Shown here: piece after piece, positions 22,635 through 36,100 of the stretch
How the letters are laid out: the number at the start of each line of letters is the position of its first letter
How positions within the stretch are numbered: the stretch's first letter is position 1
Source of the DNA: Macrostomum hystrix
Lineage: Eukaryota; Platyhelminthes; Macrostomidae
Direction: 5' to 3'
DNA length: 64,000 nt
Assembly: GCA_950097015.1 (NCBI GenBank)
Contig: CATNEN010000001.1
Coordinates: 21,505,501 to 21,569,500 of the forward strand
The notes under the pieces: generated by a model
Database searches by the model: none
Seen by the model: the letters and a program-made list of their open reading frames with translations, nothing else
What the model was told of the DNA's origin: nothing
Made by a program: the position numbers and the translations under genes

Positions 22635-24159
22635 CGAATGAAAATGTGGGTATGAAAATATGCTACATTTATCATTATTATACTTGTATATAACTCATAG
22701 TCATTTTTACTATTTTACATATTTACTTACAGTAATTGGGTTAAATCGGACTGTGCTGCTAGTCCTGTTGCTCATTGATGAACTCCTGCCTGAGTGCATG
22801 ATTATTTTTAGTTATAGGTTCGATCGGTTAATTTTTTCTGGCTGCAATTCGAAGGAAATGATATTTATATGATTGGATATGTTGCATTTTATTAATGACT
22901 TCAGACTTTAAAATATTACTCGTATTTATACATATATAACTATTGCTTTAAAGTCAATGAAATTACAATAAAAAATAATTTAATACATTTTTCGGTATGA
23001 TCCTTGGTAGTACTATTTATCATTGCTCATTTGGGGATCATAATTATTTATGATGCTGTAATGCTGCACTAAAACAAAAATAATAATATCACTGACTTGA
23101 AGACAGCAAAATTTAATAAAACTTTTAACACATAAGGCAGGTTGAAATATTCATTAAGCTTGCTGTAATAACGATCGGGCTCACATTTAGTAAAGTACAA
23201 AAGCTGTAGTCAAAAAGTATAAGAATTGTCCTACATTTAGTAAGTGTCAAATTCTAGTCGAAAAGTAAAAAGAAAAATTATATAATTTCTTATCTGGCAC
23301 GTATCTGGCTACACATTTCTCTTAGCAAGGTATAGAGCTGAAAGTAATACATTACTTCGGCATTCGTAAATAAACAGTTCTCTATAAATGTCTTCTCAAC
23401 GTGATGTGAGTAAGCTCATCTCAAAATGAAATATCTAATTGCGACGAAAGTTAAGAAAGTGCGACAACGCTGAAAAATGTGAGAAGATTCCAAAGTTTAA
23501 GCAATAGTTAAATTATAAGTATTGAAATTTTCTATTTTTCAGCTATATATTTTTATTCAACACTATTTAGTGTGTCTATCTTAACTGAATTTTGTTTTAA
23601 CTTAAACTTTATTTATTAAGTTGTAATGTACATCTTATATAGTTCGTTCCCGTTTCTATGACAGCCGAAATAATTATCGCGCATCATATATTTAATTTGT
23701 TCGTTTAAATTCAAAGAAGCATGCTTTTTATTTAAAATTCTCATGTAGCATCTATTGAGTTAAATACAGTGATTAAAAGACTGCTGTTGAAAGAGTTGAC
23801 CATATAATTTTTGTTTCTGCGATTCATCATCCATCATCTGAGCCATTGAATAATTTGAATACAGCTTTGTTCCTTCAGAACAATATTTATTTGTAATATT
23901 AACAAATATATCATTTCAAAACTTTTATAGACTTAGGCAGATTAATCTGCTTTACTTTACTGCATATATAACAAGCCCAAGTTTTATTAATAAACTGAAA
24001 TTCTGATCTTTTTCTTGATACTTTTAAGATTTAAATTCAATAGAAGTAGGTTTGGAACAATTTTTTTTAGTTTTACTGTCATGAAAGCCACTTTAATTTT
24101 TTAGAGTAAAATTTTATACTTTATAAGGACCTAAAGTATATATGAATGAAATTTTTTAT
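22635..24159. other. AT-rich region upstream of CAPS2
   Basis: About 1.5 kb of AT-rich single-copy DNA on the promoter side of CAPS2. No convincing exon, repeat or RNA gene. It could contain a non-coding first exon of CAPS2. Confidence 0.4.
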
Positions 24160-24313
24160 CAGTGGCAGATCCAGCTTTTTCTTTTGTGTTGTGGCTAAAC
24201 ATTTTGGTAGTGGCTCGCTGTGAGGTGGTACTTTAAAGTTGGCTCTGGGGGTATTGGATCTATAGCCTCTATAGCCTATAGCTAACAGCCTATTACCCCT
24301 GGATCTGCCACTG
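24160..24313. mobile_element. Short MITE with 15-bp terminal inverted repeats (hAT-like)
   Basis: The left terminus CAGTGGCAGATCCAG is the perfect reverse complement of the right terminus CTGGATCTGCCACTG, giving a 154-bp element. Flanking octamers TTTTTTAT and TTTCTAAT match at 6 of 8 positions, compatible with a decayed 8-bp target-site duplication of hAT type. It has no coding capacity, so it is non-autonomous. Confidence 0.7.
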
Positions 24314-25640
24314 TTTCTAATGTATTATTTTATGGCTTGTAGCTATATTGACATAGATAGTTACACAGTTGTGTAGAATGCAATGTTTCTTTATTTTGCA
24401 GGCCTTAATTAGTGTTTGAATGTTCTCCTTGAAATGTGTGTCTATAGTTTAAAGTATTTTAATTCTAAAAACTGAAGTATCCAATTATTTTGTCGATATT
24501 AAATATCGAAATTCATTCGAAAGTGTGTAACTCATTAGGTGTTAAAGAAAATATGTTATTTCATGTTTTATTATACATAAAAAAGTTCGATAAACTAATA
24601 CTAACTGACTGCTTATTTTTTAGAAGCAGAGAGAGAGAGAGCAATTTCGTGTTGCTCAGTGTGGTAGAAAAAGTCAGTCAATAATAGTCTAATTCATTCA
24701 CTCATGATTTATTAATATAGCAGAATATAGCAGAGAATTCCAATCACCGAACTCAGCCATGCTATTTTATGCTTGTGCCCCACAAACGTGCCTATGCAAC
24801 TGCCAGCACAGCAAAGTCATCCGCAATCCCATTCCTTCCACATCTGTTCCTTAGACTCGGCAGTGCATGTTTGTTCATTCCGCTCACAGCATCCCAACAT
24901 GAGGCTGCAGTCTTATCCCAATATTATCCCAGCCTGAGACACGGAAATCTGTGTTGACATTCGCTCTGCTATCACCAGTTTTTTATTTGAAATAGCACAG
25001 TTTCTGTTGTACAGTCTGCCTTCCATTGCTGCAGTGTCCTCCGTTGGCCTCGCCACTGCACTGGCTGATAGCCAAGTTTACATTGTGTCCATCCAGGCTT
25101 TGATCGGGCCTCATAATACATGACTTATAATACATGTGCTGCTGGTGTCTTTATCAAACTACTGCTCCCTGTCTCTCTACCCGCCTCTCACCCTCTCTCA
25201 CCCTGTTTCTCACCCTCTCTCTCTCCCTCTCTACCTGTCTCTCACCCTGTCTCCCTCCCTGTCTCTCTCCCTGTCGCTCTCTCGCTGAATGTCTTATTGT
25301 CTGTCTCCCTGTCTCTCACCCTTGTCTATTTTTTTTTTTCTGTACTGCTTTATATCAAATCTGGATCCTAAACCTACAATAGCCCAATGTAAACTACACA
25401 TTAACTTACCATGCAGTAAAATCTTTGAAACATGATCAACCTGTATTGATTATCCTTAATTAGCGTTTCTGAGTTACACAAAGATCCGTTTGCTCCCTTC
25501 GTCTAACTAGACAATTCCCAATATTGTGTAGACTGCAAATCCAATCATATTGACTTTCTAGGGCCACACCCATGACACAAAGCACACTCTAAAAAGGTTT
25601 ATACAAGCCATATCTTTTACTCTATCGTACCTCCTTTGCT
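24314..25640. other. Intergenic region with pyrimidine-rich microsatellite-like stretch
   Basis: AT-rich DNA followed at about 25155-25320 by a CT-rich tract (CTCTCCCTGTCTCT type). Nothing coding recognised. It lies between the divergent CAPS2 (minus) and tubby (plus) genes. Confidence 0.45.
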
Positions 25641-26172
25641 AGGCTAGCAATCCATTCTATTTATATGAGAGGCTAGACTAGCAATCCATTCTATTGATAT
25701 GAGAGGCTAGACTAGCAATCCATTCTATTTATATGAGAGGCTAGACTAGCAATCCATTCTATTTATATGAGAGGCTAGACTAGCAATCCATTCTATTGAT
25801 ATGAGAGGCTAGACTAGCAATCCATTCTATTGATATGAGAGGCTAGACTAGCAATCCATTCTATTGATATGAGAGGCTAGACTAGCAATCCATTCTATTG
25901 ATATGAGAGGCTAGACTAGCAATCCATTCTATTGATATGAGAGGCTAGACTAGCAATCCATTCTATTGATATGAGAGGCTAGACTAGCAATCCATTCTAT
26001 TGATATGAGAGGCTAGACTAGCAATCCATTCTATTGATATGAGAGGCTAGACTAGCAATCCATTCTATTGATATGAGAGGCTAGACTAGCAATCCATTCT
26101 ATTGATATGAGAGGCTAGACTAGCAATCCATTCTATTGATATGAGAGGCTAGACTAGCAATCCATTCTATTT
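25641..26172. repeat. 34-bp minisatellite just upstream of tubby exon 1
   Basis: About 15-16 near-identical 34-bp units with GCTAGACTAGCAATCCATTC and TATTGATATGAGAG (some TTTATATG). It ends about 10 bp before an acceptor-like TTGATTCCAG (26175-26184) in the tubby 5' leader, so it probably lies in a leader intron or next to a trans-splice site. Confidence 0.95.
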
Positions 26173-26226
26173 CATTGATTCCAGTGATCCCCACAAAGTG
26201 TACTCAGCACAGCCGGTCAGTCGAAC

Positions 26227-27289
26227 ATGTCAGAGAACTCGCCAGACCTGCGGCAGTTGCGCAATCAGCGCCAGTTGGATTTGGCCCAGAAGAAGGCCCA
26301 GAAGCGCATAGCAATGTCCGGTGCCATTGTGCAGCGCAATGAAAACCCGGCCGCGTCGAGACCCGGCAGTGCCGGAGCCGCGGCCGGCGCGGCATTCGGC
26401 GATGCGCTTCGTCGAGGAAGTCAGGGCAAGGAGAACGAGAGGGCGCCACTGCTGCTCACGGCTGCTGCTGCTGGGCTCAGCGCCAGAGACGGCACATTGT
26501 CCAACTTTGGTGAGCAACAATTTTAATCAACTGTGCTTCCGGTTCAGGGGGGTGAGTGGATCAGCGGCTAATGTCGCTGCCTCACTTTCCAATGGTCGCT
26601 GGTTCGTTCCTCCCCTGGTTTGGTCAGCTCTTTGCGTGTGCGGGCCTGGGGTGAGAGGCACTCCGGCTGCCGCCCCCTTCCCCGCTTGGCTTGCGACTGT
26701 GTGTAAGGTGCCTGTGTCCAGGGGTCCGGATGGCACGATGGGCGACTCCCGCCTAGTTCGCCGGCCTGGGGGCATGCCGTTCCTGCGCTTGTGCGTCAAG
26801 TGCCCCAGGCCCCCTGCAATTAAGTAAAAAAAGCTTCCGGTTCACCTGGCCCCCTCAATGCCCTCATTTTTCTCCCCCTTTCTCCCCCTCATTCTCACCC
26901 CTTTCAAACCTCCCTATTTACCCTAATTATACCCCGTCATTCTTTCCTTTCAACCCTTCATATTCTCCCCATTCTCTCTATTCTCCCCATTCTCGATATT
27001 CTCACCATTCTCCCTATTCTCCCCCATTCTCCCCATTCTCCCCTCTTTACATTTTCTGCCCACTCATTCTCCCTGTTTCCGCTTTCTATCTGTATTAATA
27101 CCTTTTATCCCAACCTCATTTTCATATTGTCCCCCCTCCGCTTTAGCCTACGACGGTCCGCAGGCATTTCACAACCCGGACGGGACGTCTCCAACTACGC
27201 ACAATCCGCCTCCGGACGCGCAACTAGAAATGACGTCCGAAGTTCGAGCACTTTACCTAGATAATAACCAGTCTAAAAATGCTGTTATT

Positions 27290-27322
<33 letters not shown>

Positions 27323-30124
27323 TCAACAGGTGCCCCAATAAGTCGGCCATCTAGCGATGTTGTGGTCATCAAACTACTCGGCGGAGAGGGCAGTCCCCGA
27401 CGACTTCAATATGAGGACAACTTTAGCGTTGGTGGCTGCTCAAGCGCCAATGGAACGCCTAGGAGTAGTGTGAGTTGTGGGACTGTGTGTGTCCCCCTAA
27501 TGCATGCACTTTTGTAAAAAAACTGGTGATTTTTAAGCAAGTTTTTGCATGATAAATTTATTATTTCAATCATTTTGTGCATATTGTACTTTCTGAAAAA
27601 GTACTGTGTTAGAAGGTTAGGATTTTGAGATCTGAAGTTAGTAAAGCGATGCTTTGAGTCAAACCCCTTGACCTTGGTGGGGGGTGAGTGGCAGAGCTGT
27701 TAATGCATTTGCCTCTCACACCAAGGTCCCTGAGCTCGATTCCGCGGCGAGGCCACATTCATTTGGTGCGCAGCCGCAGAGAGAGGCTTGGGGGCTTGTG
27801 CAAGTTAGGCCATTGTGGGCCAACCTTTCAAGGCACAGTGAAGTGTACTCTGCCTGACGACAAGAAAGTCAGGGCAGATGTACACACCTGTATGAGCGTG
27901 TGCCTGCGTACGTGTGTGCGTGTGTGCCCAGGAGTCAGAATTGCCTCCTCGAAGGCTGTGGGTCTAGTGTCCCAAAATTATGTGCCATTGCCCTTAACCC
28001 CTTGACGTTTCTAACTCGAGGCTAGGGGTTCGATTCCTGGCAAGACATTAAAACTCCGCATTGCGCCAGTTCACCAAGGCATTTGCTGGGGTAATTGAAG
28101 GTGGGTGTGGCGTCTCCCCAGTCCATGGACTGAACAGCCGTACGCAGCCTTCAGATGCGCCGCGCAATAGCTGCGGCTGTGCTGTCGACTGCACATCTGA
28201 CCCAATTGAGACAAGTGTATAAGATTATTATTTTTTAGGGCAACGTTGTGAGTTGAGGGCTTAATGAGTAGGTCATAGAATTGTTTTTGTCGTCTGAATG
28301 CACAAAATTCGCAATCACTCAGCATTGAAAACTGCTTCAATTGTGAACAATATTGTTGTCCAAATGTTTTCTAAACTCGTTTATTTCTTAGATATATTGG
28401 GAAAAAAAATTTTGCATGGAATAATTCGATCTTCAAGATATTTTAAATGTTAAAATTGCTCAGCAGTCTCAGATGCAAGCTCAGCAGCAGCAGCAGCGAG
28501 TTAAGAAGCCACCCAAAGACTTGAGCAGACGGGCTCACGCTAGCCGGTGCCAGTTGAAAACCTCCACAACGGCTGCTCACCTGCGGGAGCTGCAGCTCGC
28601 TCAGCCGCCAGCCGAGATAGATGGGGCGTCAGCTCCCGCGACTGAGGCAGCGGAATCTGCCAATGCTGAGGTGTCTGAAGTATATTTCTGTGTGCAACCT
28701 TAGGATACGTACTTTTAATCTGCAACCTTCTTATACCCTTTAGACGTGTCCTGTCTTTGATGCTCTTAAATTTCTTCTTGGACTTATATTCTTTAGACCC
28801 ACGTCTTTGACTATGCCGTTGAATACTCATATCTTCTTCTTTTAATTGATCTATAAAACCCGGTTTTGCTTTGTGATTGCTGGCTTCTATATAAGTAGCT
28901 GATTTCTACCTTTTCCATCAGGTTTATTTTATCCCTACGAGCCTTGAAAGTGCAACTTACCATCGGGTCGGTGGATTTCTTATTATCCACCAACGATTCG
29001 TTCCACACGCGCCTTGTGAGGTTGTTAGGGCCTGTAGAAAACTGCGATTATGAGGATAAGAAAAGGCCATTGCTTCGAGGTCCGTCAGCTAGCGAAGTGG
29101 AAGAGTGTGGTAGGGGGGTGACTTGTTGCCGTGTTGTTTTTTAGGCGCATAATGAATCAGAGTTGGCGAGGGACTTTGGTGGGGCCGTCAAGATTGCTGG
29201 TTAGTGGGGCTATTCGCTATTCATCCTAATGCAGAAATTTACATAAATATAGAGAGCGTGGAGAGCCACGCACTTGTACATAAACACGGGGAGGACAGAA
29301 ATGAATAGCAGGCGCGCATAAGTAGGCCACATTCGAAGAACCGCTGAAATTCATATTGGGGGATTTTAATGCACAGAGAATACAGGTGAGGAAGGTAGAA
29401 TATGTGAGATTAGAAAATAAATTTTGAGTATCCAAAACAGACTACTAAGGGGGTGGATTACTACTGTGGCTTGATCAAATGAGCATTTGTTACAGACGCA
29501 GGTGTCAAGCTGCTCAAAGGTTTGGAACAGGCGTCAGAATACGGAAGGAAGGCGAGACCAGGGGGTTCGTTTTGGGTGAGGATAATCAGAGTCGAAGCTT
29601 TTGAGATGGGGGACTTCCTGCTTGTCATGGGAACAGGCATTTTTTGTGGGCCTGTATAGGTCTCAAATTAATTAATCCGTCCTTGAAGGTTTCGAATACC
29701 CAACGCTGTAAGCCTCTCTAGTTTAGCCTTGCATTCGCTTGAGTGTCTTTCTCTACTAAATGTCATTCTGTCCTGCTGCTGCTGCTGCAGTTGAGGAGCC
29801 GATCTGTCCTGAAGGGTTCCGCGTGGCCTAATCAGCTCTGTCAATTTAGCCTATCCAGAGTAGAAAGCTATAACTGCAATATGAAGTGGGCTAAAGCTAT
29901 CAAGATTAAGTAACAAGTCATTCTGTCTATTTTTTAAATACGTTGGTATGCAACAGAAGAAACAGCTAAAAGAGCAGCAGCAGCAGCAGCAGCAGCAACC
30001 AAATGAACAACAAGAGCAGCAGCAGCAGCAGCCAAATGACCAACAAGAGCAGCAGCAGCAGCAGCAGCAGCCAAATGAACAACAAGAGCAGCAGCAGCAG
30101 CAGCAGCAACCAAATGAACAACAA

Positions 30125-30176
<52 letters not shown>

Positions 30177-33100
30177 CAAATGAACAACAAGAGCAGCAGC
30201 AGCAGCAACCAAATGAACAACAAGAGCAGCAGCAGCAGCAGCAGCAACCAAATGAACAACAAGAGCAGCAGCAGCAGCAGCAGCAACCAAATGAACAACA
30301 AGAAGCCACCCAATTGTCTTTAAAAAGACGAGTTAAAAAGCCACCCAAAGACTTGAGCAGAAGGGCTCACGCGAGCCGGTGCCAGTTAAAAACCTCTACA
30401 ACGGCTGCTCACCTGCGGGAGCTGCAGCTCGCTCAGCCGCAGGGAGACGACGAAGAGCCTTCTGCAAGTGCCGCAGCTGCAGTTGAGGAGTCCATCGATG
30501 ATGAGGTGTCAGAAGCTGGGCTGGTGTGGTTGTTTGTCAATTTTCTCACCTCCTCAATCTCTTATCGACACATAACTTGTGTACTTTTAACTGCACCTCT
30601 AGCTAACTTTGACTTTAGCCATGGCTTTAATATCACTGATCAACACTTTTTAACTGTAATTTGTTTCAATTCAGTAAGAAAATATCAGAGTTCTAATTAC
30701 TCGTACTTTAGCACCTAACACCTTTAAAACTTACATTTTTCATAATTTCTGTTTTGATGGGCAAAGGCTTATAAAGTAAGACTGGCATGGATAACCATTT
30801 GCAGAGCAACGATAGACCATAGTGAGATCATTTTAAAAGTACTGAAGTGTAAACAGATTGAGATGGACTCACATCTCAAGCCTCCCCGGGCTAATTAATC
30901 CCATGTAGCTGTCAGGTAACAATCATTTTAGACGCGAGATAGAAATTAGTCATTTCATTTCATTTTAAGCAAAACACAGGGATTAAATTTTTTCTAAGCA
31001 ATGGCAGCAGGTGTTTTTATTTTTCTGGAAAAAATTGAGCCTGAAATCCAGCTTGTTGACAACAAAAGTGCAACCTGATGTTTCTTTCGTTTTTACTAAA
31101 TATTTGTGTTTTTATAGTTCTAATTATTTTCTAACCAAGTGTTAAACTGCTGCGAAGTTGGCCTTTAAAATGCGTCTAAACTCTTTAATGCTCGCTTGAT
31201 TGGTAACATGGTTTTGATGGCGCTGTTAACATTTGAGTTCGCCCGCGACTCTAAGTAACGAGTTGAACTGCTTGGCCTTTGTGAAGGTCATAAACAACTG
31301 GAGTGAATTTAGAATGGGAGTGAGTGAGTGACTGAGTGGGTGAGCGAGTAAGTGAGTGAGTGACTGAGTGGGTGAGCGAGTAAGTGAGTGAGTGACTGAG
31401 TGGGTGAGCGAGTGGGTGAGTGAGTGAGTGAGTGAGTGAGTGAGTGAGTGGGTAAGTGAGTGAGCGAGTAAGTGAGTGAGTGACTGAGTGGGTGAGCGAG
31501 TGGGTGAGTGAGTGAGTGACTGAGTGGGTGAGCGAGTTAGTGGGTGAGCGAGTGAGTGAGTGAGTAAGTTAGTGAGTGAGTGAGTGAGTGAGTGACTTAG
31601 TGGGTGAGTGAGTGAGTGAGTGAGTGAGTGAGTATGGGTATCGATATATTCGTATATTTTTAATATGATCTAGTCATTAAAAACTGAAGCAACAAAACAC
31701 ATAGTCAGTTCAGTTTGGTCTTTGTTAGATTAGGCAGAGTGGACATTTTCTCGCGCTGCTTATCAGTGAGCTGTGCAGGTTAATTAGCCGCCCACCCCAC
31801 TCCGCAATTATCGCAGTCGGTTCGCCTGCAGTCGCTGCACCACACAGACGTGGCCGATTTGGCCAGCTTCGCCTTTGAACCAGCCGCCAAAGATGCCGCG
31901 GGGCCTTTGAAGTGCCGAATAAGCCGGCACGCCAGGGGGGTGGACAAGTCGCGCTATCCCACCTATTATTTGCACCTGGAGCGAGAGGACGGCAAGCGCA
32001 GCTTCCTATTAGCCGCTCGCAAACGCAAGCGATCGTCCACGTCCAACTACCTGATCTCCTGCGATCCGACCGACTTGAGTCGACGCGGCGAGGGCTACGT
32101 TGGCAAGCTGAGGGCGAATTTCCTTGGCACCGCCTTCACAGTGTTCGATTCGGGCTTGTCGCCGAAGAAAATCCCCCCGGCTGATGATGACGTTGCAGCC
32201 ACTGTCGGCCGACGAGAGCTGGCTGGGATCACCTACGAGACCAACGTGCTGGGCTTTAGAGGGCCTCGCCGGATGACTGTGGTCCTGCCAGCCATGATGG
32301 CGTCCGAGGTGGACGGACCCGCGTGCGATGCCCGCTGCCAACGGGAGGACATTCGGCCCAGATCCGAGGAGGAGGGCCTTGTGGAACGGCTGCGCCGGAG
32401 GGAGATGTCACAGCTGATTGAGCTGCATAACAGGACTCCAGTCTGGAATGAGGGTGAGTACCGCAAGTGCCATCTGATACCAAACTCGCTGAAATCCCAA
32501 ACTCGCTGAAATCCCAAACTCGCTGAAATCCCAAACTCGCTGAAATCCCAAACTCGCTGAAATCCCAAACTCGCTGAAATCCCAAACTCGCTGAAATCCC
32601 AAACTCGCTGAGATCCCAAACTCACTGAAATTCCAAACTCACTGAAATCCCAAACTCGCTGAGATCCCGAATTCGCTGAAATCCCAAACTCGCTGAAATC
32701 CCAAACTCGCTGAAATCCCGAATTCGCTGAGATCCCAAACTCACTGAAATCCCAAACTCACTGAAATCCCAAACTCACTGAAATCCCAAACTCGCTGAGA
32801 TCCCGAATTTGCTGAGATCTCAAACTCACTGAGATCCCAAACTCGCTGAAATCCCGAATTCGCTGAGATCCCAAACTCACTGAAATCCCAAACTCGCTGA
32901 GATCCCGAATTCGCTGAGATCCCGAATTCGCTGAGATCCCAAACTCACTGAAATCCCAAACTCGCTGAGATCCCGAATTCGCTGAGATCCCGAACTCGCT
33001 GAGATCCCAAACTCGCTGAGATCCCGAATTCGCTGAAATCCCAAACTCGCTGAGATCCCAAACTCACTGAAATCCCAAACTCAATGAAATCCCAAACTCG

Positions 33101-36100
33101 CTGAGATCCCCAAATCGCTGAAATCCTAATCTTTTTAATCTCCCAAACTTGTCGAAATATTAAACTTGCTTCATTCCCATGCTAAAAAGTTCGAAACCTG
33201 CTGGCATCCCATGGGGCCATGCATTCACATTGTCAGTTTTTATAAACCAATTTCGGCTGGCTAGTTGGGGTATTAACTTCAGTCTGATCCGGAGTGACCC
33301 TGAACTAAAGCATCTATCAGCTCAAGTACTCAGCCAAACTCAAAGAAGAACTAAAGGAGATGCTTCAAACTCTAGCCCTTCAAAGCTCCACTTCTTAAAA
33401 ACTCCGATAGCATCTCTTATACCGAGCTCAGGACTGGGCAGTTTCTAAGAATTCAGCCGAGTTTTTAGTCCGCAAGCTGCTGCGCCTCTTTGTGAGTCGG
33501 CCTTCTTAAGCCAAGATTCACCGCCTGTTTGATAAGATACGGGATTTCGCTGCTTGCTTCTAATCCCATCAGGGCGAGATAATTCTTCATATATACTTTC
33601 CAATCCTCACAATTTAGGCCTGTTTTGGGATAATAGGTTTGGAGCAGGGGAATGAGAGGCTGTGTTATCTGTGCTCACTCGAGCATAACAATCTAAATTT
33701 GACTTTTCTAGATTGAGGGAGAAGCATATTTTAGTACTTTGGACTGCCAGAATGCTATGCATAACTTATATATCATGTAAGTCTTTAGTACCTTAGACTC
33801 CTAAATTAGGGTTTGGCATCGTGCATTGAATTTGGATTGATTGATTCTAAGGGACAAGGGATTTTAGATTTTTTAAGGCGAAGTGACAGAATGGATTGTA
33901 GAGTGACAGAATGGATTGTAGAGTGACAGAATGGATTGTAGAGTGACAGAATGGATTGTAGAGTGACAGAATGGATTGCAGAGTGACAGAATGGATTGTA
34001 GAGTGACAGAATGGATTGTAGAGTGACAGAATGGATTGTAGAGTGACAGAATGGATTGTAGAGTGACAGAATGGATTGTAGAGTGACAGAATGGATTGTA
34101 GAGTGACAGAATGGATTGCAGAGTGACAGAATGGATGGTAGAGTGACAGAATGGATTTTAGAGTGACAGAATGGATTGTAGAGTGACAGAATGGATGGTA
34201 GAGTGACAGAATGGATTTTAGAGTGACAGAATGGATTGTAGAGTGACAGAATGGATTGTAGAGTGACAGAATGGATTGCAGAGTGACAGAATGGATTGTA
34301 GAGTGACAGAATGGATTGTAGAGTGACAGAATGGATTGTAGAGTGACAGAATGGATTGTAGAGTGACAGAATGGATTTTAGAGTGACAGAATGGATTTTA
34401 GAGTGACAGAATGGATTGTAGAGTGACAGAATGGATTGTAGAGTGACAGAATGGACTGTAAAGTGATAGAATTGGGTTGTTGGTTGTAGAGCGACAGAAT
34501 TGGTTGTAGAGTGACAGAATGGGTTGTAGAGTGACAGAATGGGTTGTAGAGTGACAGAATGGGTTGTAGAGTGACAGAATGGGTTTTAGAGTGACAGAAT
34601 GGATTGTAGAGTGACAGAATGGATTTTAGAGTGACAGAATGGATTGTAGAGTGACAGAATGGATTTTAGAGTGACAGAATGGATTGTAGAGTGACAGAAT
34701 GGGTTGTAGAGTGACAGAATTGGGTTGTAGAGTGACAGAATGGATTGTAGAGTGACAGAATGTGTTGTAGAGTGACAGAATGGGTTGTAGAGTGACAGAA
34801 TGGATTGTAGAGTGACAGAATGGATGCTAGAGTGACAGAATGGATTTTAGAGTGACAGAATGGGTTGTAGAGTGACAGAATGGTTGTAGAGTGACAGAAT
34901 GGATTGTAGAGTGACAGAATGGTTTGTAGAGTGACAGAATGGGTTGTAGAGTGACAGAATGGATTGTAGAGTGACAGAATGTGTTGTAGAGTGACAGAAT
35001 GGGTTGTAGAGTGACAGAATGGATTGTAGAGTGACAGAATGGATTGTAGAGTGACAGAATGGATGGTAGAGTGACAGAATGGATTTTAGAGTGACAGAAT
35101 GGATTGTAGAGTGACAGAATGGATGGTAGAGTGACAGAATGGATTTTAGAGTGACAGAATGGGTTGTAGAGTGACAGAATGGGTTGTAGAGTGACAGAAT
35201 GGGTTGTAGAGTGACAGAATGGATTGTAGAGTGACAGAATGGGTTGTAGAGTGACAGAATGGGTTGTAGAGTTACATAGTAGATCAGATTTTCATCAAAA
35301 TTCATCGAAATAGAAGAGAAAGTACTATTTCTAAATCTGCAATATTTTTTTAGTATAAGTGAATTCGCGGCCAAACTAGAATACTCAAATGAGTACTTGT
35401 ATATATTATACGGAGCAGAGTGACGGGAGAGAGTTGAGTTCACCTAGCTATTGCAGTAGTCGGTGTGAGCAGTGGGGCATGATTGAGCTACTGTATGGCC
35501 TCTAATTACTGTGAGCTCATATTTGGAGACATAAAAGTACACCCTTGCTGACTGCATGGCAGTGGGATGTTAAGTATCATTGACCCACAATAAAGTTAGT
35601 CAATTTTTATATATTGTGGACTTATTTGTTAATTTCATTGCCGCTGAAATTCCAGAGACTCAGTCCTATGTGCTCAACTTCCACGGTCGAGTTACTCAGG
35701 CGTCTGTGAAAAATTTTCAAATCGTCTGCGACAATGACGGTGAGTATAAACCAATTTTAGGATAACCAGTTCCTATGACCGATTAAGGTATAACAGGATG
35801 CTATGACCGATTTAAGGATAACGGGTTCCTATGACCAATTTAAGCGTAACAGGTTCCTATGACCAATTTAAGCGTAACAGGTTCCTATGACCAATTTAAG
35901 CGTAACAGGTTCCTATGACCAATTTAAGCGTAACAGGTTCCTATGACCAATTTAAGCGTAACAGGTTCCTATGACCAATTTAAGCGTAACAGGTTCCTAT
36001 GACCAATTTAAGCGTAACAGGTTCCTATGACCAATTTAAGCGTAACAGGTTCCTATGACCAATTTAAGCGTAACGGGTTCCTATGACCAATTTAAGCGTA

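Noticed and set aside
26321-26827. 168-codon plus-strand open frame overlapping tubby exon 1
   Set aside because: It is out of frame with the tubby coding exon and runs into a SINE; no homology.
28811-29144. Possible extra tubby exon or gene around 28.9-29.15 kb
   Set aside because: A short open stretch (containing [18 protein letters not shown]) has a coding look and a donor-like GTAGGG, but I found no convincing acceptor or family match. It may be a transposon fragment.
29851-30348. Cys-, Leu- or Ala-rich open frames over the CAG repeat
   Set aside because: They are alternative readings of the (CAG)n tract; only the Gln/PNEQQE frame continues into the conserved tubby linker.
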